A DNA stretch of 64,000 bases, taken from assembly GCA_005239435.1 (NCBI GenBank), contig SZNP01000005.1, forward strand, positions 310,001 to 374,000. Direction: 5' to 3'. This document shows positions 34,007 through 43,800 of the stretch, in pieces. The stretch is from Halorussus salinisoli. Its GTDB lineage: Archaea; Halobacteriota; Halobacteria; Halobacteriales; Haladaptataceae. The notes under the pieces were generated by a model. That model saw only the letters and a list, made by a program, of their open reading frames with translations. It was not told the origin of the DNA and searched no databases. How positions within the stretch are numbered: position 1 is the stretch's first letter; every line of letters starts with the position of its first letter. A program made the position numbers and the translations under genes.

Positions 34007-34544
34007 AGACTACCGGGACTTAGAGTTATTCCCTGTCATTCGTTTTCGACGGTATCGAGAGGGTTCGAGGGTGTCGATACCGGAGACCGAAGAATCTGGT
34101 CCCGACTGAGGGGAACAGAGAGAAGCTAGCACCGCTCGAACGAAGGAAGACCGCACCTGCACGGCACCCGCGGCCGCAGGACTCCGCGCGGTTGGGCGCG
34201 ACGCCCGCGGGCGTCGCGCCAGCACGCGCCGGACTCGAAAAGAAAATTATGCTTAAAAATAGTATTTACACGTTTCAAGGAATCATATATAAAGATCGGA
34301 AGCGCCTATACAATCGGCTGCCGGTCCGATAGCGACCGACCGTCAACCGACGCAGTAGGCCCGGCGAACTGTTTTCGAGCGGACGAAGGGGCCGGGCACC
34401 TTCTCGGTCGTCGCGGGGGCAACTCCCCACTGCTCGCTCGTCGGTCTTCGTTGCTAATCGACGGTACACCCCTCCGAGACCGGCCACAGTTTCCCGGCCA
34501 CGATTCCGAAACCATTAGCCCACGCCGTGCCAACGCCCGGAGTA
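34007..34544. other. Intergenic region with repeat copy E
   Basis: 538 bases between divergent genes. It holds repeat copy E (34153-34233) with a 26-bp perfect palindrome (34195-34220), followed by AT-rich sequence (34240-34300) containing CATATATAAAG, a TATA-like box without a recognisable gene at leaderless distance. The hemE promoter (ACCATTAG, about 34511) is near its right end. Confidence 0.5.
34153..34233 (+). repeat. Dispersed GC-rich intergenic element, copy E
   Basis: The 3' core CGCCAGCACGCGCCGGA (34217-34233) differs by one base from copy A and is followed by CTCGAAAAG. Before it is a 26-bp perfect palindrome (34195-34220; half-site GGCGCGACGCCCG) in place of the smaller hairpin of copy A. 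An AT-rich tract follows. Confidence 0.65.
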
Positions 34545-35558
34545 ATGAGCGACTTGCTGGTACGAGCGGCGCGAGGCGAGCGAACCGAGCGACCGCCGGT
34601 CTGGTTGATGCGACAGGCCGGGCGGTACATCCCCGAGTACCGCGACATCCGGGAGGACTACACCTTCAAGGAGGCCATCTCGACGCCCGAGGTGGCCGAG
34701 CGCATCACCCTCCTGCCGTGGGACATCTTCGAACCCGACGGCCTCGTGATGTTCTCGGACATCCTGACCGTCCTCGAACCGCTCGGTCTCGACTACCACA
34801 TCGAGAGCGGCACCGGCCCGGTCATCGAGAACCCCGTGACCCGTCCCTCGGAGGTGCCCGAGAGCCACGCGGACGTCCGCGAGGAACTCGATTACGTCGG
34901 CGCGCTCCTCGAACGCCTCCAGCGGAGCGTCGGTGACCGGACCAGCATCATCGGCTTCGCCGGCGGGCCGTTCACCCTCGCGGCCTACGCCGTCGCGGGC
35001 CAACCCGCGGGCAAGAAACAGAAGCCCATCCGCCGGTTCCGGGTCGAGTACCCCGAGGCGTTCCGGAGTCTGCTCGAACGCTTCGCCGACGTGGTGGTCG
35101 AGTACGTCGAGTATCAGGTCGAGGCGGGCGCGGACCTGATTCAGTTGTTCGACACCTACGCCGGACTCCTGACTCCCGACGACTATCGGGAGTTCGTCCA
35201 ACCGCTCCACCAGCGCATCTTCGACGCTTGCGACGTACCCTCGGTCGTGTACGCTCGGAACCCGGGCGGCAAACTCGACCTGCTGGCCGACTCCGGCGCG
35301 GACGTAGTGAGCCTCGACTGGACCGTGGACATGCGAGAAGCGCGCGACCAGTTGGGCGACCTGCCCGTGCAGGGCAACCTCGACCCCTCGTACCTGCTGG
35401 GCGACGAGGCGTTCGTCCGCCAAGAGACCGAGAACGTCATCGAGAAGGCCGGACCCGAGGGTCACGTCCTGAATCTGGGCCACGGCATCGACCGCGAGAC
35501 GCCGGTCGAGAACGCGAAGGCGTTCGTCGAGACCGCGAAGGAGTGGAACTGGGAGTAA
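34545..35558 (+). CDS. hemE: Uroporphyrinogen-III decarboxylase
   Basis: A 337-residue HemE that converts uroporphyrinogen III to coproporphyrinogen III. The signatures are PVWLMRQAGRYIPEYRDIRE near the N-terminus, the catalytic Asp in EPDGLVMFSDIL, GFAGGPFTLAAYAV, QLFDTYAG and the C-terminal FNLGHGI-like NLGHGIDRETP. The length is typical. ATG 34545 precedes SDLLVRAARGE; the in-frame GTG 34527 would add six unconvincing residues and lies too close to the TATA-like ACCATTAG. It faces the hemH-hemG operon across a small membrane gene, so the three haem genes form a cluster with opposed strands. Confidence 0.94.
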   Translation: MSDLLVRAARGERTERPPVWLMRQAGRYIPEYRDIREDYTFKEAISTPEVAERITLLPWDIFEPDGLVMFSDILTVLEPLGLDYHIESGTGPVIENPVTRPSEVPESHADVREELDYVGALLERLQRSVGDRTSIIGFAGGPFTLAAYAVAGQPAGKKQKPIRRFRVEYPEAFRSLLERFADVVVEYVEYQVEAGADLIQLFDTYAGLLTPDDYREFVQPLHQRIFDACDVPSVVYARNPGGKLDLLADSGADVVSLDWTVDMREARDQLGDLPVQGNLDPSYLLGDEAFVRQETENVIEKAGPEGHVLNLGHGIDRETPVENAKAFVETAKEWNWE

Positions 35559-35600
35559 GAGCAGTCCGCGAAATCGAATCGAAGAATCAGCGAACCGTTT

Positions 35601-35927
35601 TCAGTCGGCGTGAGGCTGCGCGCCGGTCGTCCGAGACGACGCGTCCGGCGCGTGGTCGGGGGTCGGTTCGGAGACCGACTCGGAGACCGCCGAGTCGTCG
35701 GGGGCCTTGTAGTAGGCGATGAGACTCCAGACGACGAACCCGGCACCTGCGCCGAGCGCAGACCCCATCAGGCCGAGCGAGTAGAACGCGACCCCCTGTC
35801 CGGAGAGGACGACCAGCGTGGGGACGCTGGTCGAGTGGGGGACCGAGGCGTTCTCGTCCAAGAGGGTCGGGAAGAGGCTTGCTATCGCGACGATGCTACC
35901 AGCGAGGATGACGATGTCTTGCCACAT
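35601..35927 (-). CDS. Small membrane protein (2-3 TM)
   Basis: A 108-residue protein: TM1 at residues 4-22 (IVILAGSIVAIASLFPTL), then a short loop, a hydrophobic pair (39-70, LVVLSGQGVAFYSLGLMGS and following) and a hydrophilic acidic tail from residue 75. It is similar in style to small haloarchaeal membrane proteins of unknown role. ATG 35927 starts right before TM1. It lies between hemE and hemG but reads towards hemE. Confidence 0.7.
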   Translation of the reverse strand: MWQDIVILAGSIVAIASLFPTLLDENASVPHSTSVPTLVVLSGQGVAFYSLGLMGSALGAGAGFVVWSLIAYYKAPDDSAVSESVSEPTPDHAPDASSRTTGAQPHAD

Positions 35928-36134
35928 GGTTGGAGTAGATGGAAACCCCCGCCGTGGAGGGACCGTGCGGCGGGGCGTCCGTATTCAGAAATAGGAACTC
36001 AGATTGTAGTAAATATTTCTATCGGGAGACGGTTTGGGATGGGGTCCCATCTCGACATGGAATTATCGTGATGGATTCGGCTTCGGGTAGGAAGAACCGT
36101 GATACTTCGACGGAAGTGAAAAAGCGTCAGCCAA

Positions 36135-37460
36135 TCAGTCGAGGCGCTCGGCGAACTCGTCGGCCAGCGACTCGGCCTCCCGAATCCGACTCGGGACGCC
36201 CATCCTCGCGGTGTAGTTGGTCGCCAATCGAACGCCCTCGGGCAGTTCCACCCGCTCCACGGCTTCCCACGAGGTGTCGTAGGCCGGGAACCCGCGCCGG
36301 AGGCGGTTCACGTCCACGACCTCCGCTGGCGCGCCCGTGACCTGCTCGAACTCCGCGGCCGCAATCTCGCCCATCCGCTCCTCGCTCTCGTCCAGAATTT
36401 CGGGGTCGTGCATCCCGCCGAGGAACGCGGTGTAAACTCCCCGGTCGAACATGCTCGCGTTCCACGAGACGCCGAGCGTCCGGAGGTCCTCGTCGAACCC
36501 GACCTGATAGCCTAACGCCGCCGGGTCCACGTCACCCTCCGCTTCGATGTCGGCCCGGAGGTAGACCATGGCGAGCGGATTGTAGTTCAACTCGCGGAGT
36601 GCGTCGGCCGAGTCGGGCGCGAGGTCGGCCACGAGGTCGGCCGTGAGCCCAGCGGGCGTGGTCAGGACGACCTGCTCGAACGCTGACGTACCGTCGAGGG
36701 TTTCGAGTTCGTAGGTCGGACCGTCTTCGCCGCCGTCACCCTCTCGAACTGCCGTCACTGGCGTTTCGAGTCGAATCGAGTCGGCGTGGGTCTCTGCGAG
36801 GGCCTCCGGCAGTCGCTGGAGGCCGTCGTCGAGCGAGATAGCCGGCGGGGTCTCCCGACCGCCCGCCGTGCGCTGGATGGCGGCCTTCAACAGGCTTCCG
36901 TGGCGCCGTTCGAGTTCGAGGAGGCCCGAGAGCGCGTGACCGACCGGCATCTCCGCGGGGTCCGAACCGTAGATGCCGCCGAAGAGAGGGCCGAGCAGGT
37001 TTCGGTAGGTCTCCGCGCCGAACTTCCGAGTGAACATCTCGGCGGCGGTCTCGTCGGGGTCGGCGGGGTCGGTGAAGGGTTCGCCGAGGACCTCGCGCTT
37101 CGCGTCGGCCGACAGCAGGTCGGTCTCGCCGAACTCCTCGGCGGAGAATGGCGCTGACCGGAGTTCGTCGTCGGCGTAGACGCAGATGGGGAGGTCCGGG
37201 TCGGCGGTCCGAACCTCCGACTCCAGGCCGAGGTCCGCAACGAGGTCGTCGATGCGGTCGGTGCGTCGGACGCGCTGGGGGCCCCGCTCCAACAGGTGGC
37301 CGTCGACGTTGCGACTCCGGACGACGCCGCCGGGGTCGGGCGCGGCCTCGAACAGGGTGAACTCCGCGCCGCGCTGGTCGAGGTAGTGGGCCAGCGAGAG
37401 ACCGGTGATGCCGCCACCGACGATGCCGACCGACTGCCGGGAGTCCTCGCCCGGCTTCAT
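36135..37460 (-). CDS. hemG: Protoporphyrinogen oxidase (HemG/HemY type)
   Basis: A 441-residue FAD-dependent oxidase of the HemY class. The N-terminal dinucleotide motif VGIVGGGITGLSLAHYL is followed by the second FAD strand FTLFEAAPDPGGVVRS. The substrate domain is central (PLFGGIYGSDPAEMPV), and the C-terminal part has the conserved GFPAYD. It oxidises protoporphyrinogen IX (or coproporphyrinogen III in the coproporphyrin route). ATG 37460 overlaps the hemH stop by four bases (ATGA), so it is translated right after hemH. The frame is open upstream to 37517, but that part is inside hemH. Confidence 0.9.
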   Translation of the reverse strand: MKPGEDSRQSVGIVGGGITGLSLAHYLDQRGAEFTLFEAAPDPGGVVRSRNVDGHLLERGPQRVRRTDRIDDLVADLGLESEVRTADPDLPICVYADDELRSAPFSAEEFGETDLLSADAKREVLGEPFTDPADPDETAAEMFTRKFGAETYRNLLGPLFGGIYGSDPAEMPVGHALSGLLELERRHGSLLKAAIQRTAGGRETPPAISLDDGLQRLPEALAETHADSIRLETPVTAVREGDGGEDGPTYELETLDGTSAFEQVVLTTPAGLTADLVADLAPDSADALRELNYNPLAMVYLRADIEAEGDVDPAALGYQVGFDEDLRTLGVSWNASMFDRGVYTAFLGGMHDPEILDESEERMGEIAAAEFEQVTGAPAEVVDVNRLRRGFPAYDTSWEAVERVELPEGVRLATNYTARMGVPSRIREAESLADEFAERLD

Positions 37461-38521
37461 GTTCGCTCGACCGGCGCGTTCAGGCACATCGCGTCGGGCG
37501 AGTCCGAACACTGGCACTGCCGGAACTGGTAGTAGCCGGGGTCGAAGTCACCGACGAACGGTTCCACGAGGTCGCCGAGGACGGTTCGGAAGCGGTCGTC
37601 GTCGTGGGGAACCGGGACGCGGTAGAAGTCGAGTCCGAGTTCCTCGGCCTCCTCGCGGAGTTCGTCGTCGAGTTCCGAGAGGGTCTCGCTCTGCTCGTGC
37701 ATGAAGCTGATGGGTTCGACCACGACGCGTTCGGTGTCACCGGCCTCACCGACGTCCTCGATTGCGTCCTCCACGTCGGGTTCGGTCCACGGGATGTCGC
37801 GGTTCTCGTGGTTCTGGTAGCCGAGCGTGTAGGAGTCGACGCCGAGTTTGCGGGCGACGACCTCGCAGAACTCCTCGACGTAGTGGTCGTACCGGCTTCC
37901 CTCGTCCAGATAGTGACGCGGTGTGCCGTGGGCCGAGTAGACGAGTTCGGTGTTATCGTCGGTCAGGTCCACCCCGTGAGCCTCGGCGAATCGGCGGACG
38001 TTCTCTGCTCGAATCTGGTTGTAGAGGGGGTGGCGGTGCCAGCCCGTGATTTCGGCGACCGGCACGTCCCAGTCGCGTTCCGCGGTCGCGTCCTTCAGTT
38101 CTTCGAGCGAGGCGACGGTCGTGGAGGCGCCGCAGAGGGGGTAGACCGGCAGGCCGACGAGTTCGTCCACACCGTCCTCGCGGGCGGCCTCGACGGCGTC
38201 ACCGATGAACGGTTCGGTGAACTGCATGCCGACGTAGGTTTCGGCGTCGTAGCCACGGGCGTCGAGTTCGTAGGCCAGCGCGTCGGCCTGAGCCTCGGCC
38301 TGAGGGTTCAACGGAGAGCCGCCGATTTCCTCGTACTCCTCGATGAGACCGGGCGCGCGTCGCTCCGCGAGTTGACGGGCGCGCTCTCGTCGCTCCTCGT
38401 CGGTGTCGGCCTCCTCCAGCGAGGCGTTGTTGCGGAAGATGCGTTCGAGGTAGGCGACGACGTTATCGCGAGTCGGTTCCGACGGCTCGCCGAAGTTGAG
38501 TAGGACGACTCCTGTGGTCAT
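37457..38521 (-). CDS. hemH: Ferrochelatase
   Basis: A 354-residue HemH that inserts ferrous iron into the porphyrin. Seen: GVVLLNFGEPS at the start, GGSPLN, the catalytic His in LVYSAHGTP and Glu in SFMHEQSETLSEL. The last 25 residues carry three Cys (CQCSDSPDAMC), in a position where some bacterial and animal ferrochelatases have a [2Fe-2S] cluster; whether a cluster forms here is inference. It is the first gene of the hemH-hemG operon (ATGA overlap), with ATG 38521 next to the start of the small divergent gene region. Confidence 0.92.
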   Translation of the reverse strand: MTTGVVLLNFGEPSEPTRDNVVAYLERIFRNNASLEEADTDEERRERARQLAERRAPGLIEEYEEIGGSPLNPQAEAQADALAYELDARGYDAETYVGMQFTEPFIGDAVEAAREDGVDELVGLPVYPLCGASTTVASLEELKDATAERDWDVPVAEITGWHRHPLYNQIRAENVRRFAEAHGVDLTDDNTELVYSAHGTPRHYLDEGSRYDHYVEEFCEVVARKLGVDSYTLGYQNHENRDIPWTEPDVEDAIEDVGEAGDTERVVVEPISFMHEQSETLSELDDELREEAEELGLDFYRVPVPHDDDRFRTVLGDLVEPFVGDFDPGYYQFRQCQCSDSPDAMCLNAPVERT

Positions 38522-38650
38522 GGTCGGCCCTTAGGACAGTGCGATGTAATAGCTGTCGCTTGAAACGCAGTTCCCTCCACGCGAACGACTCGTCGGACCA
38601 CGTACCAGTTGGAATCAGGTTTCAAGGGCCAGCAGGCCCTACACTCTCCC

Positions 38651-38821
38651 GTGAGTTCCGACAATCGAGACGTCCGAGACCGGGATGCCGGAGGCCGGGG
38701 TGTCGGACACCGAGACTTCGGAGACCGGTCGGCGGGCGAGCGTCGGAACGACGAAATCGACCGGCTGTTCGGGTCACTGCCGACCGTCCGGGTGGCGCGG
38801 CTTCCCGACGACGAAGCGTGA
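38651..38821 (+). CDS. Possible small acidic/basic protein
   Basis: GTG 38651 opens a 56-codon frame with a charged, Arg/Asp-rich composition and a C-terminus (NDEIDRLFGSLPTVRVARLP) that looks like a real amphipathic segment. An imperfect hairpin GGGCC-AGCA-GGCCC lies just upstream. There are no known domains. It could be a shadow of GC-rich intergenic DNA. Confidence 0.4.
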   Translation: MSSDNRDVRDRDAGGRGVGHRDFGDRSAGERRNDEIDRLFGSLPTVRVARLPDDEA

Positions 38822-38849
38822 GAAGTCGAAAGCGTCGGTCCGAGGTCCG

Positions 38850-40310
38850 TCAGTCGTCCTCGACCCGGTGGTCGTCGAGTTCCGACCCCGCCTGCGACGA
38901 CCTGAAGCGGGGCGCGACGGCCCAGTAGGACTCGAAGGCGAGCCATATCACGGCGACGAGCACCCCGAGAACCGACGCGAACAGCGCCGGGAAGCCCATC
39001 CACGCCGGCGTGACGTACATGAGACCGTTGAGGTACTTGCCCGGAATCAGGTTCTTCAGAAATATCCAGAACTGTTCGTCAAGCGGCGGCGTCCGGGACT
39101 CGATTGCTCCGCGTTCGGCGCTCTCCCCGCCGGCGCTCTCGTCGCCCGTGCCGAGGCGCTCGGACTCGTACGGGAACGCCAGGTCGGCGCTCCAGACGGT
39201 TTCACCCTGCTCGTTCACCTCGAAGACTCGGTTGCCGTTGGAGTCGGTGATGAGGGTGTTGCCGTTGGGCAAGCGGTCGGCGTCCCGGGGCCACTGCATC
39301 CGGGCGTCGCGCCACGTCCACGATTGGACCCACTCGCCGTCCTCGCGCTGATACTCGATGACGCGGTTGTTCTCCGAGTCGCCGACGATGACCGCGGGGC
39401 CGCCCTCGGATTCCGGAATGTAGTCCGGGTTGTGCTGTTCGTAGAGCGTGTCGTAGTCGTCCTCAGCGCCGAGAGTCCAGTCCTCCATCAGGCCGCCGCT
39501 CCGGTTCAGGAAGAGGACGCGGTCGTGGTTCCGACTGCTCACCATGATTCGGCCGTCGGGGAGTCGCTCCACGTCGTTGATGTGCGACCAGTCTTCGGGG
39601 TAGGGACCTCCCGAATCGGCGGGCGAGAAGGCGTCGGAGGCGTTCCACCGCCACCCGATGCGGCCGGTCTCGGCGTTCACGACGAACACCCTGTCGAGAT
39701 AGATGTCGGCGACCAGCAGGTGCGTGTCGTTGATGCGGTCCACGTCGTGGTAGCGCGTGCCCGACTTGCCGGGCGTCACCTGCGACCAGACCGGCGTGAC
39801 CTCGCCGGTCGTGAGGTTCACTCGTTCGAAGCCGTTCCTGGTACACGCACCAACGTCCTGCTGGTGGTCGAGGTACTCGTTCCACGTCTCGCGGTCCACG
39901 GCGTACTGCGAGACGTTCCAGTCGTCGGGACACTCCGACGCGGTGAGATGGTCGGCGTAGCCGTACTCGACGGTGGCTTCGGTGCCCGCCACCGGGTCCA
40001 CGTCCCAGTAGCGAGTGTGCGAATCGTTGTAGTAGAGCATCGACCCGTTCTGTGCGAACGCGACGAGTTCGGCCCGCGCGCGCGGCCCTTCGCCGCGGTC
40101 TCCGAGCCACGAGTTCGAGTCGGTCGCGACGACCGTGACTCCGTCGTTCGGCGGTACGACCTGCGCTCCGGGATCGGTGGGACCACTACCGTCGAGGTGA
40201 TCCTCGACGGTTCCGTCGGCCGAACTTATCGCGTATCCGGACCCGACGGTGAGCGCCATAACTGCGAGCAGGACGATAAAAACTGCGCGAAGGCGGCGTT
40301 TTCGAGGCAC
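38850..40310 (-). CDS. Membrane-anchored arylsulfotransferase (ASST)-like protein
   Basis: A 486-residue protein with an N-terminal TM helix (AVFIVLLAVMALTVGSGYAI) and a C-terminal TM near residues 445-470. Between them is an extracytoplasmic beta-propeller with repeated strands such as TRYHDVDRINDTHLLVAD, WSHINDVERLPDGRIMVSS and RDADRLPNGNTLITDSNGN (the ASST repeat). The family moves sulfate between phenols in bacteria; in haloarchaea the substrate is unknown, and the catalytic His is not certain here. GTG 40310 is chosen because CTAAATACG (40331-40340) lies 26 bases upstream. An in-frame start at 40490 would precede this promoter and adds a non-native N-terminus. Confidence 0.8.
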   Translation of the reverse strand: MPRKRRLRAVFIVLLAVMALTVGSGYAISSADGTVEDHLDGSGPTDPGAQVVPPNDGVTVVATDSNSWLGDRGEGPRARAELVAFAQNGSMLYYNDSHTRYWDVDPVAGTEATVEYGYADHLTASECPDDWNVSQYAVDRETWNEYLDHQQDVGACTRNGFERVNLTTGEVTPVWSQVTPGKSGTRYHDVDRINDTHLLVADIYLDRVFVVNAETGRIGWRWNASDAFSPADSGGPYPEDWSHINDVERLPDGRIMVSSRNHDRVLFLNRSGGLMEDWTLGAEDDYDTLYEQHNPDYIPESEGGPAVIVGDSENNRVIEYQREDGEWVQSWTWRDARMQWPRDADRLPNGNTLITDSNGNRVFEVNEQGETVWSADLAFPYESERLGTGDESAGGESAERGAIESRTPPLDEQFWIFLKNLIPGKYLNGLMYVTPAWMGFPALFASVLGVLVAVIWLAFESYWAVAPRFRSSQAGSELDDHRVEDD

Positions 40311-40330
40311 TACAGGTTTGGCAACGAATG

Positions 40331-40340
40331 CGTATTTAGT
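40331..40340 (-). promoter_or_regulatory. TATA-like box for the ASST-like gene
   Basis: ACTAAATACG on the minus strand, about 26 bases before GTG 40310. It supports a leaderless GTG start. Confidence 0.55.
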
Positions 40341-40495
40341 CTTTACTGAAACCGCGCAACATGGTTGACAGGTTCGACGGGGAAGACAGGCCACAGTCCA
40401 CGCTTCAGAACCGCGGTTTGCAGTCCTGCCGAGTCCGACCAACCTCTCGAAACCAACGGTAAATCGGTCTAGTCCAATTTCAGTGACCATTCGGC

Positions 40496-40513
40496 CCGGA
40501 GCGCGCTGGCGCG
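40496..40513 (-). repeat. 3' core of dispersed element, copy F
   Basis: On the minus strand, CGCGCCAGCGCGCTCCGG matches the core CGCCAGCGCGCGCCGGA with one change. No 5' module is evident nearby, so this is a fragment. Confidence 0.45.
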
Positions 40514-40883
40514 TAGTCGTCGGGAGCGATGCGACCGACTGCTCGGCGGACCAAAGTTGCCTTTTGGCCGACTACCTCGAACGGTCCCACGAACGAGGAA
40601 GGCGTGCATCGCGTACGACCGGAGGTAAAGTTATATATTGCGATAACAAATAAAAATGTGGTTTTGGGAAATGATGTAGATGGTAACAAACGACTGTCTG
40701 ATTCTCGGCGAAGCCTCCGAACGACCGCCGGGCGCTCGGACCGTCGCGGTGACCTTCCGAGATTACGAAGCTAGCCAGAGTACTCTTCTGGTCGGTTCTC
40801 GTAACTACGGGGCGGAAGTGACAACGCATTTTTGTTAGACGATTCGGGGCTAGGAGAACTTCCGAGATGACGCGTGAGAACCT

Positions 40884-43800
40884 ATGTGGACGACGCTGAA
40901 CTACCGCAAAAACCGGGACCTCTTCTCGAACTACTATCTAGACGAGCATCTCCCCGAGACCGACGACTGGAACGTCGCCGACGAAGCCGAGGTTCGGGCG
41001 GCCCACGAGGAAATTCGGGACCGCTACCGGCAGGAGTCGGGCCTAGCGGCCGAATACGGCGAGCGCCAACTGCGCGAGACCCTCGTCGGCCCGGTGTTCG
41101 AGACGCTCGGCCTGAAGACCGCAGTCGGGCAACCGGTTCGCGGCGGGCCGCTCCGCCCCGACTACACCCTCTTCGGGAGCGAACGCGCCCGCGAGGACGC
41201 CTTCCAGCGGCGACGCGACGGCCGGTCGTTCCACGCGAACGCGCTCGCCGTCGCCGAGGTCAAGCGGTGGGGCCAGTCGCTCGACGGCGGGAGCGACCGC
41301 GACTTCGCCGACCCGAGCTATCGGATTCACGCCTACATCGACGCGACGGGACTCGACCGGGGCATCCTCACGAACGGCCAGAAGTGGCGGCTCTACTACG
41401 GGCCGACCGGCCACCGATTCGACTCCTACTACGAAATCGACCTTCCGAAACTGCTGGCGACCGACGAACCGGAGGAGTTCAAGTACTTCTATCTGTTCTT
41501 CCGCCGGGAGGCGTTCGTCGGCGAAACGGCCGGTCGGAACGTCGAGGCAGTGTCCGCAAGCCGTCTCGACACCGACCGCCCGTTCGTCGAACGCGTCCAC
41601 CGAAAGAGCAACGTCTTCGCCGAGGAGTTGAGCGAGGACCTCCGGGAGAACGTCTACGAGGCGCTCTCGCTGCTCGCACAGGGGTTCGTGGAGAGCGCAA
41701 GGAAGGACAGCGCGGGAGACCGCGGAGAAGACAGCGCGGAACACCGCGGAGAAAATAGCGCGGCCGAACCCGGGCGTGACTCCCTCGCGTGCGACCTCGA
41801 AACGGTGTACGAGGCGTCGCTGACCTACCTCTACCGACTCATCTTCGTGCTGTACGCCGAGAGCGACGGCCGGAACCTGCTCGACACAGACAACGAGGTC
41901 TACCGCAGGCGGTACAGCCTGAACGCGCTCAAGCGTCGAGTCGCGGCGGAACTCGACAGTCCGAACCCCGTCTATCGGTCGTGGCAGACCACCCTCTGGG
42001 ACCGACTGGACGACCTGTTCGCGCTCGTGAATCGGGGGAGCCGAGCGCAGGGAATCCCCGCGGACGACTTCTACGTTCCGGCGTACGACGGCGGACTGTT
42101 CGAGAGCGGCGCGGATTCGGGGGAAATCGGCGCGTTCCTCGACTCGCACGCGGTCGGAGACGCGTACCTCGCACGAGTGGTCGAACTGCTCACTCGCCGG
42201 GACTCGGCCCGCGAGGACGAGGGCTGGGTGTTCGTGGACTACTCGTCGCTCGACGTGCGCCACCTCGGGAGCATCTACGAGGGCCTGCTGGAGTACGAAC
42301 TCGAAATCGCGGACGCTCCGGTGGCCGCGGTGCGAGAGGACGGCGAGCAGGAGTGGGTTTCCGCCGACGCGGCCGACCCCGCGGAGACCGTCGCGCGAGT
42401 CGAACCCGGCGACGCGTACCTCACGACCGAGACCGGCAAGCGCAAGACCACGGGGTCGTACTACACGCCCGAGTTCGTCGTGGAGTACGTGGTCGGGCGC
42501 ACGCTCGAACCTCTGCTGGACGAGATTCGGGCTGACCTCGACCCGGCCGACCCCGACTACGCCGAGGCGTTCGCCGAGCGCGTCTTCGACCTCGCCGTCC
42601 TCGACCCCGCGATGGGGAGCGGCCACTTCCTCGTCGAGACCGTCGAGTACCTCGCGCGGGCCGTCGTCGAGGCCCAGCAGGTGCAGGTCGAACGCGACGA
42701 CCGAGAAGGGGCCGACCGAGAGGGGGCCGAGCGTACGAACGCCGAAAGTGTCGGCGACGTCCGCGACGTCCACCGGGCGCGCAGGCAGGTCGCCAAGCAG
42801 TGCATCTACGGCGTGGACCAGAACGGGATGGCGGTCGAACTGGCGAAGATGTCGCTGTGGCTCCGGACGCTGGCGGCCGAGCAACCGCTCGCGTTCCTCG
42901 ACCACCGACTCGTGCAGGGCGACTCGCTGGCCGGAACCGACGTGACCGAGATCGAGGAGTCGACCTTCGGTACCGGCTCGAACGCCGCGCTGACCGAGTT
43001 CGGCCCGAACCGAACCGACGCTATCGGCGACTTGATGGACGCCCAGCGGGAGTTCGCCGTCTCGGAGAGCGAGACACTCGCCGACGTGAAGGAGATGAAG
43101 CGAAAGTACGCCGAGCTCCAGCGTGACGACCTCGGGCGGCAACTCACCGCGATGGCGAACGTCCACACCGCCGAGCGATTCGGACTCGACGTGCCCTCGG
43201 GGGCCTACGAACGAATGGGCCGAGCGTTGGACGACGCGAGGGCGTGGGCAGAGGTCGCCGAGGAGTCGTGGTTCGAGGAGGCCCAACGGATGGCCGACGA
43301 CCGCGAGTTCTTCCACTGGAAACTCGCCTTTCCAGAGGTGTTCGTCGACGAGGAAGCCCCGCCGAAGACCGGGACGGAGGCGAAGTTCGACGCCGTGATC
43401 GGCAACCCGCCCTACGTCCGGAGTCGAAACCTGTCCGACGACCGCAAGGAGTACTACCGAGAGGAGTTCCGGACCGCGCAGGGTTCCTACGACCTCTACG
43501 TCCCCTTCGTGGAACTCGCGGTCGACCTCGGACGCCGGGTCTCGCTGGTCGTCCCGAACAAGTGGACGACGACCGATTACGGCCGGGAACTCCGGAACTC
43601 ACTGCTGGACGATTGGGGCCTCCGCGAGGTACTGGACGTCTCGAACCTCGACGTGTTCCCCGACGCCAACGTCTATCCCGTAGTCGTCACCTTGGGGGAG
43701 GAGCGATCGGACGACTTCGATCGCGAGATACTGGTCCGCCACCCCGACGACGAGCGCGCGCTGAACGCCGCCCGGACCACGGCCGTCTCCCGGTCGCTCG

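Larger units (their letters stand above)
40311..40883. other. Intergenic region, repeat core copy F
   Basis: 573 bases without a gene. It contains the ASST promoter, a minus-strand copy of the 3' core of the dispersed element (40496-40513), and an AT-rich part (40625-40680, ttatatattgcg). The latter includes a TGTGGTTTTGGGAAATGAT stretch similar to CGTGGTTTTCGGGAAGCGAT near 19738. Short frames here are not convincing. Confidence 0.5.
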
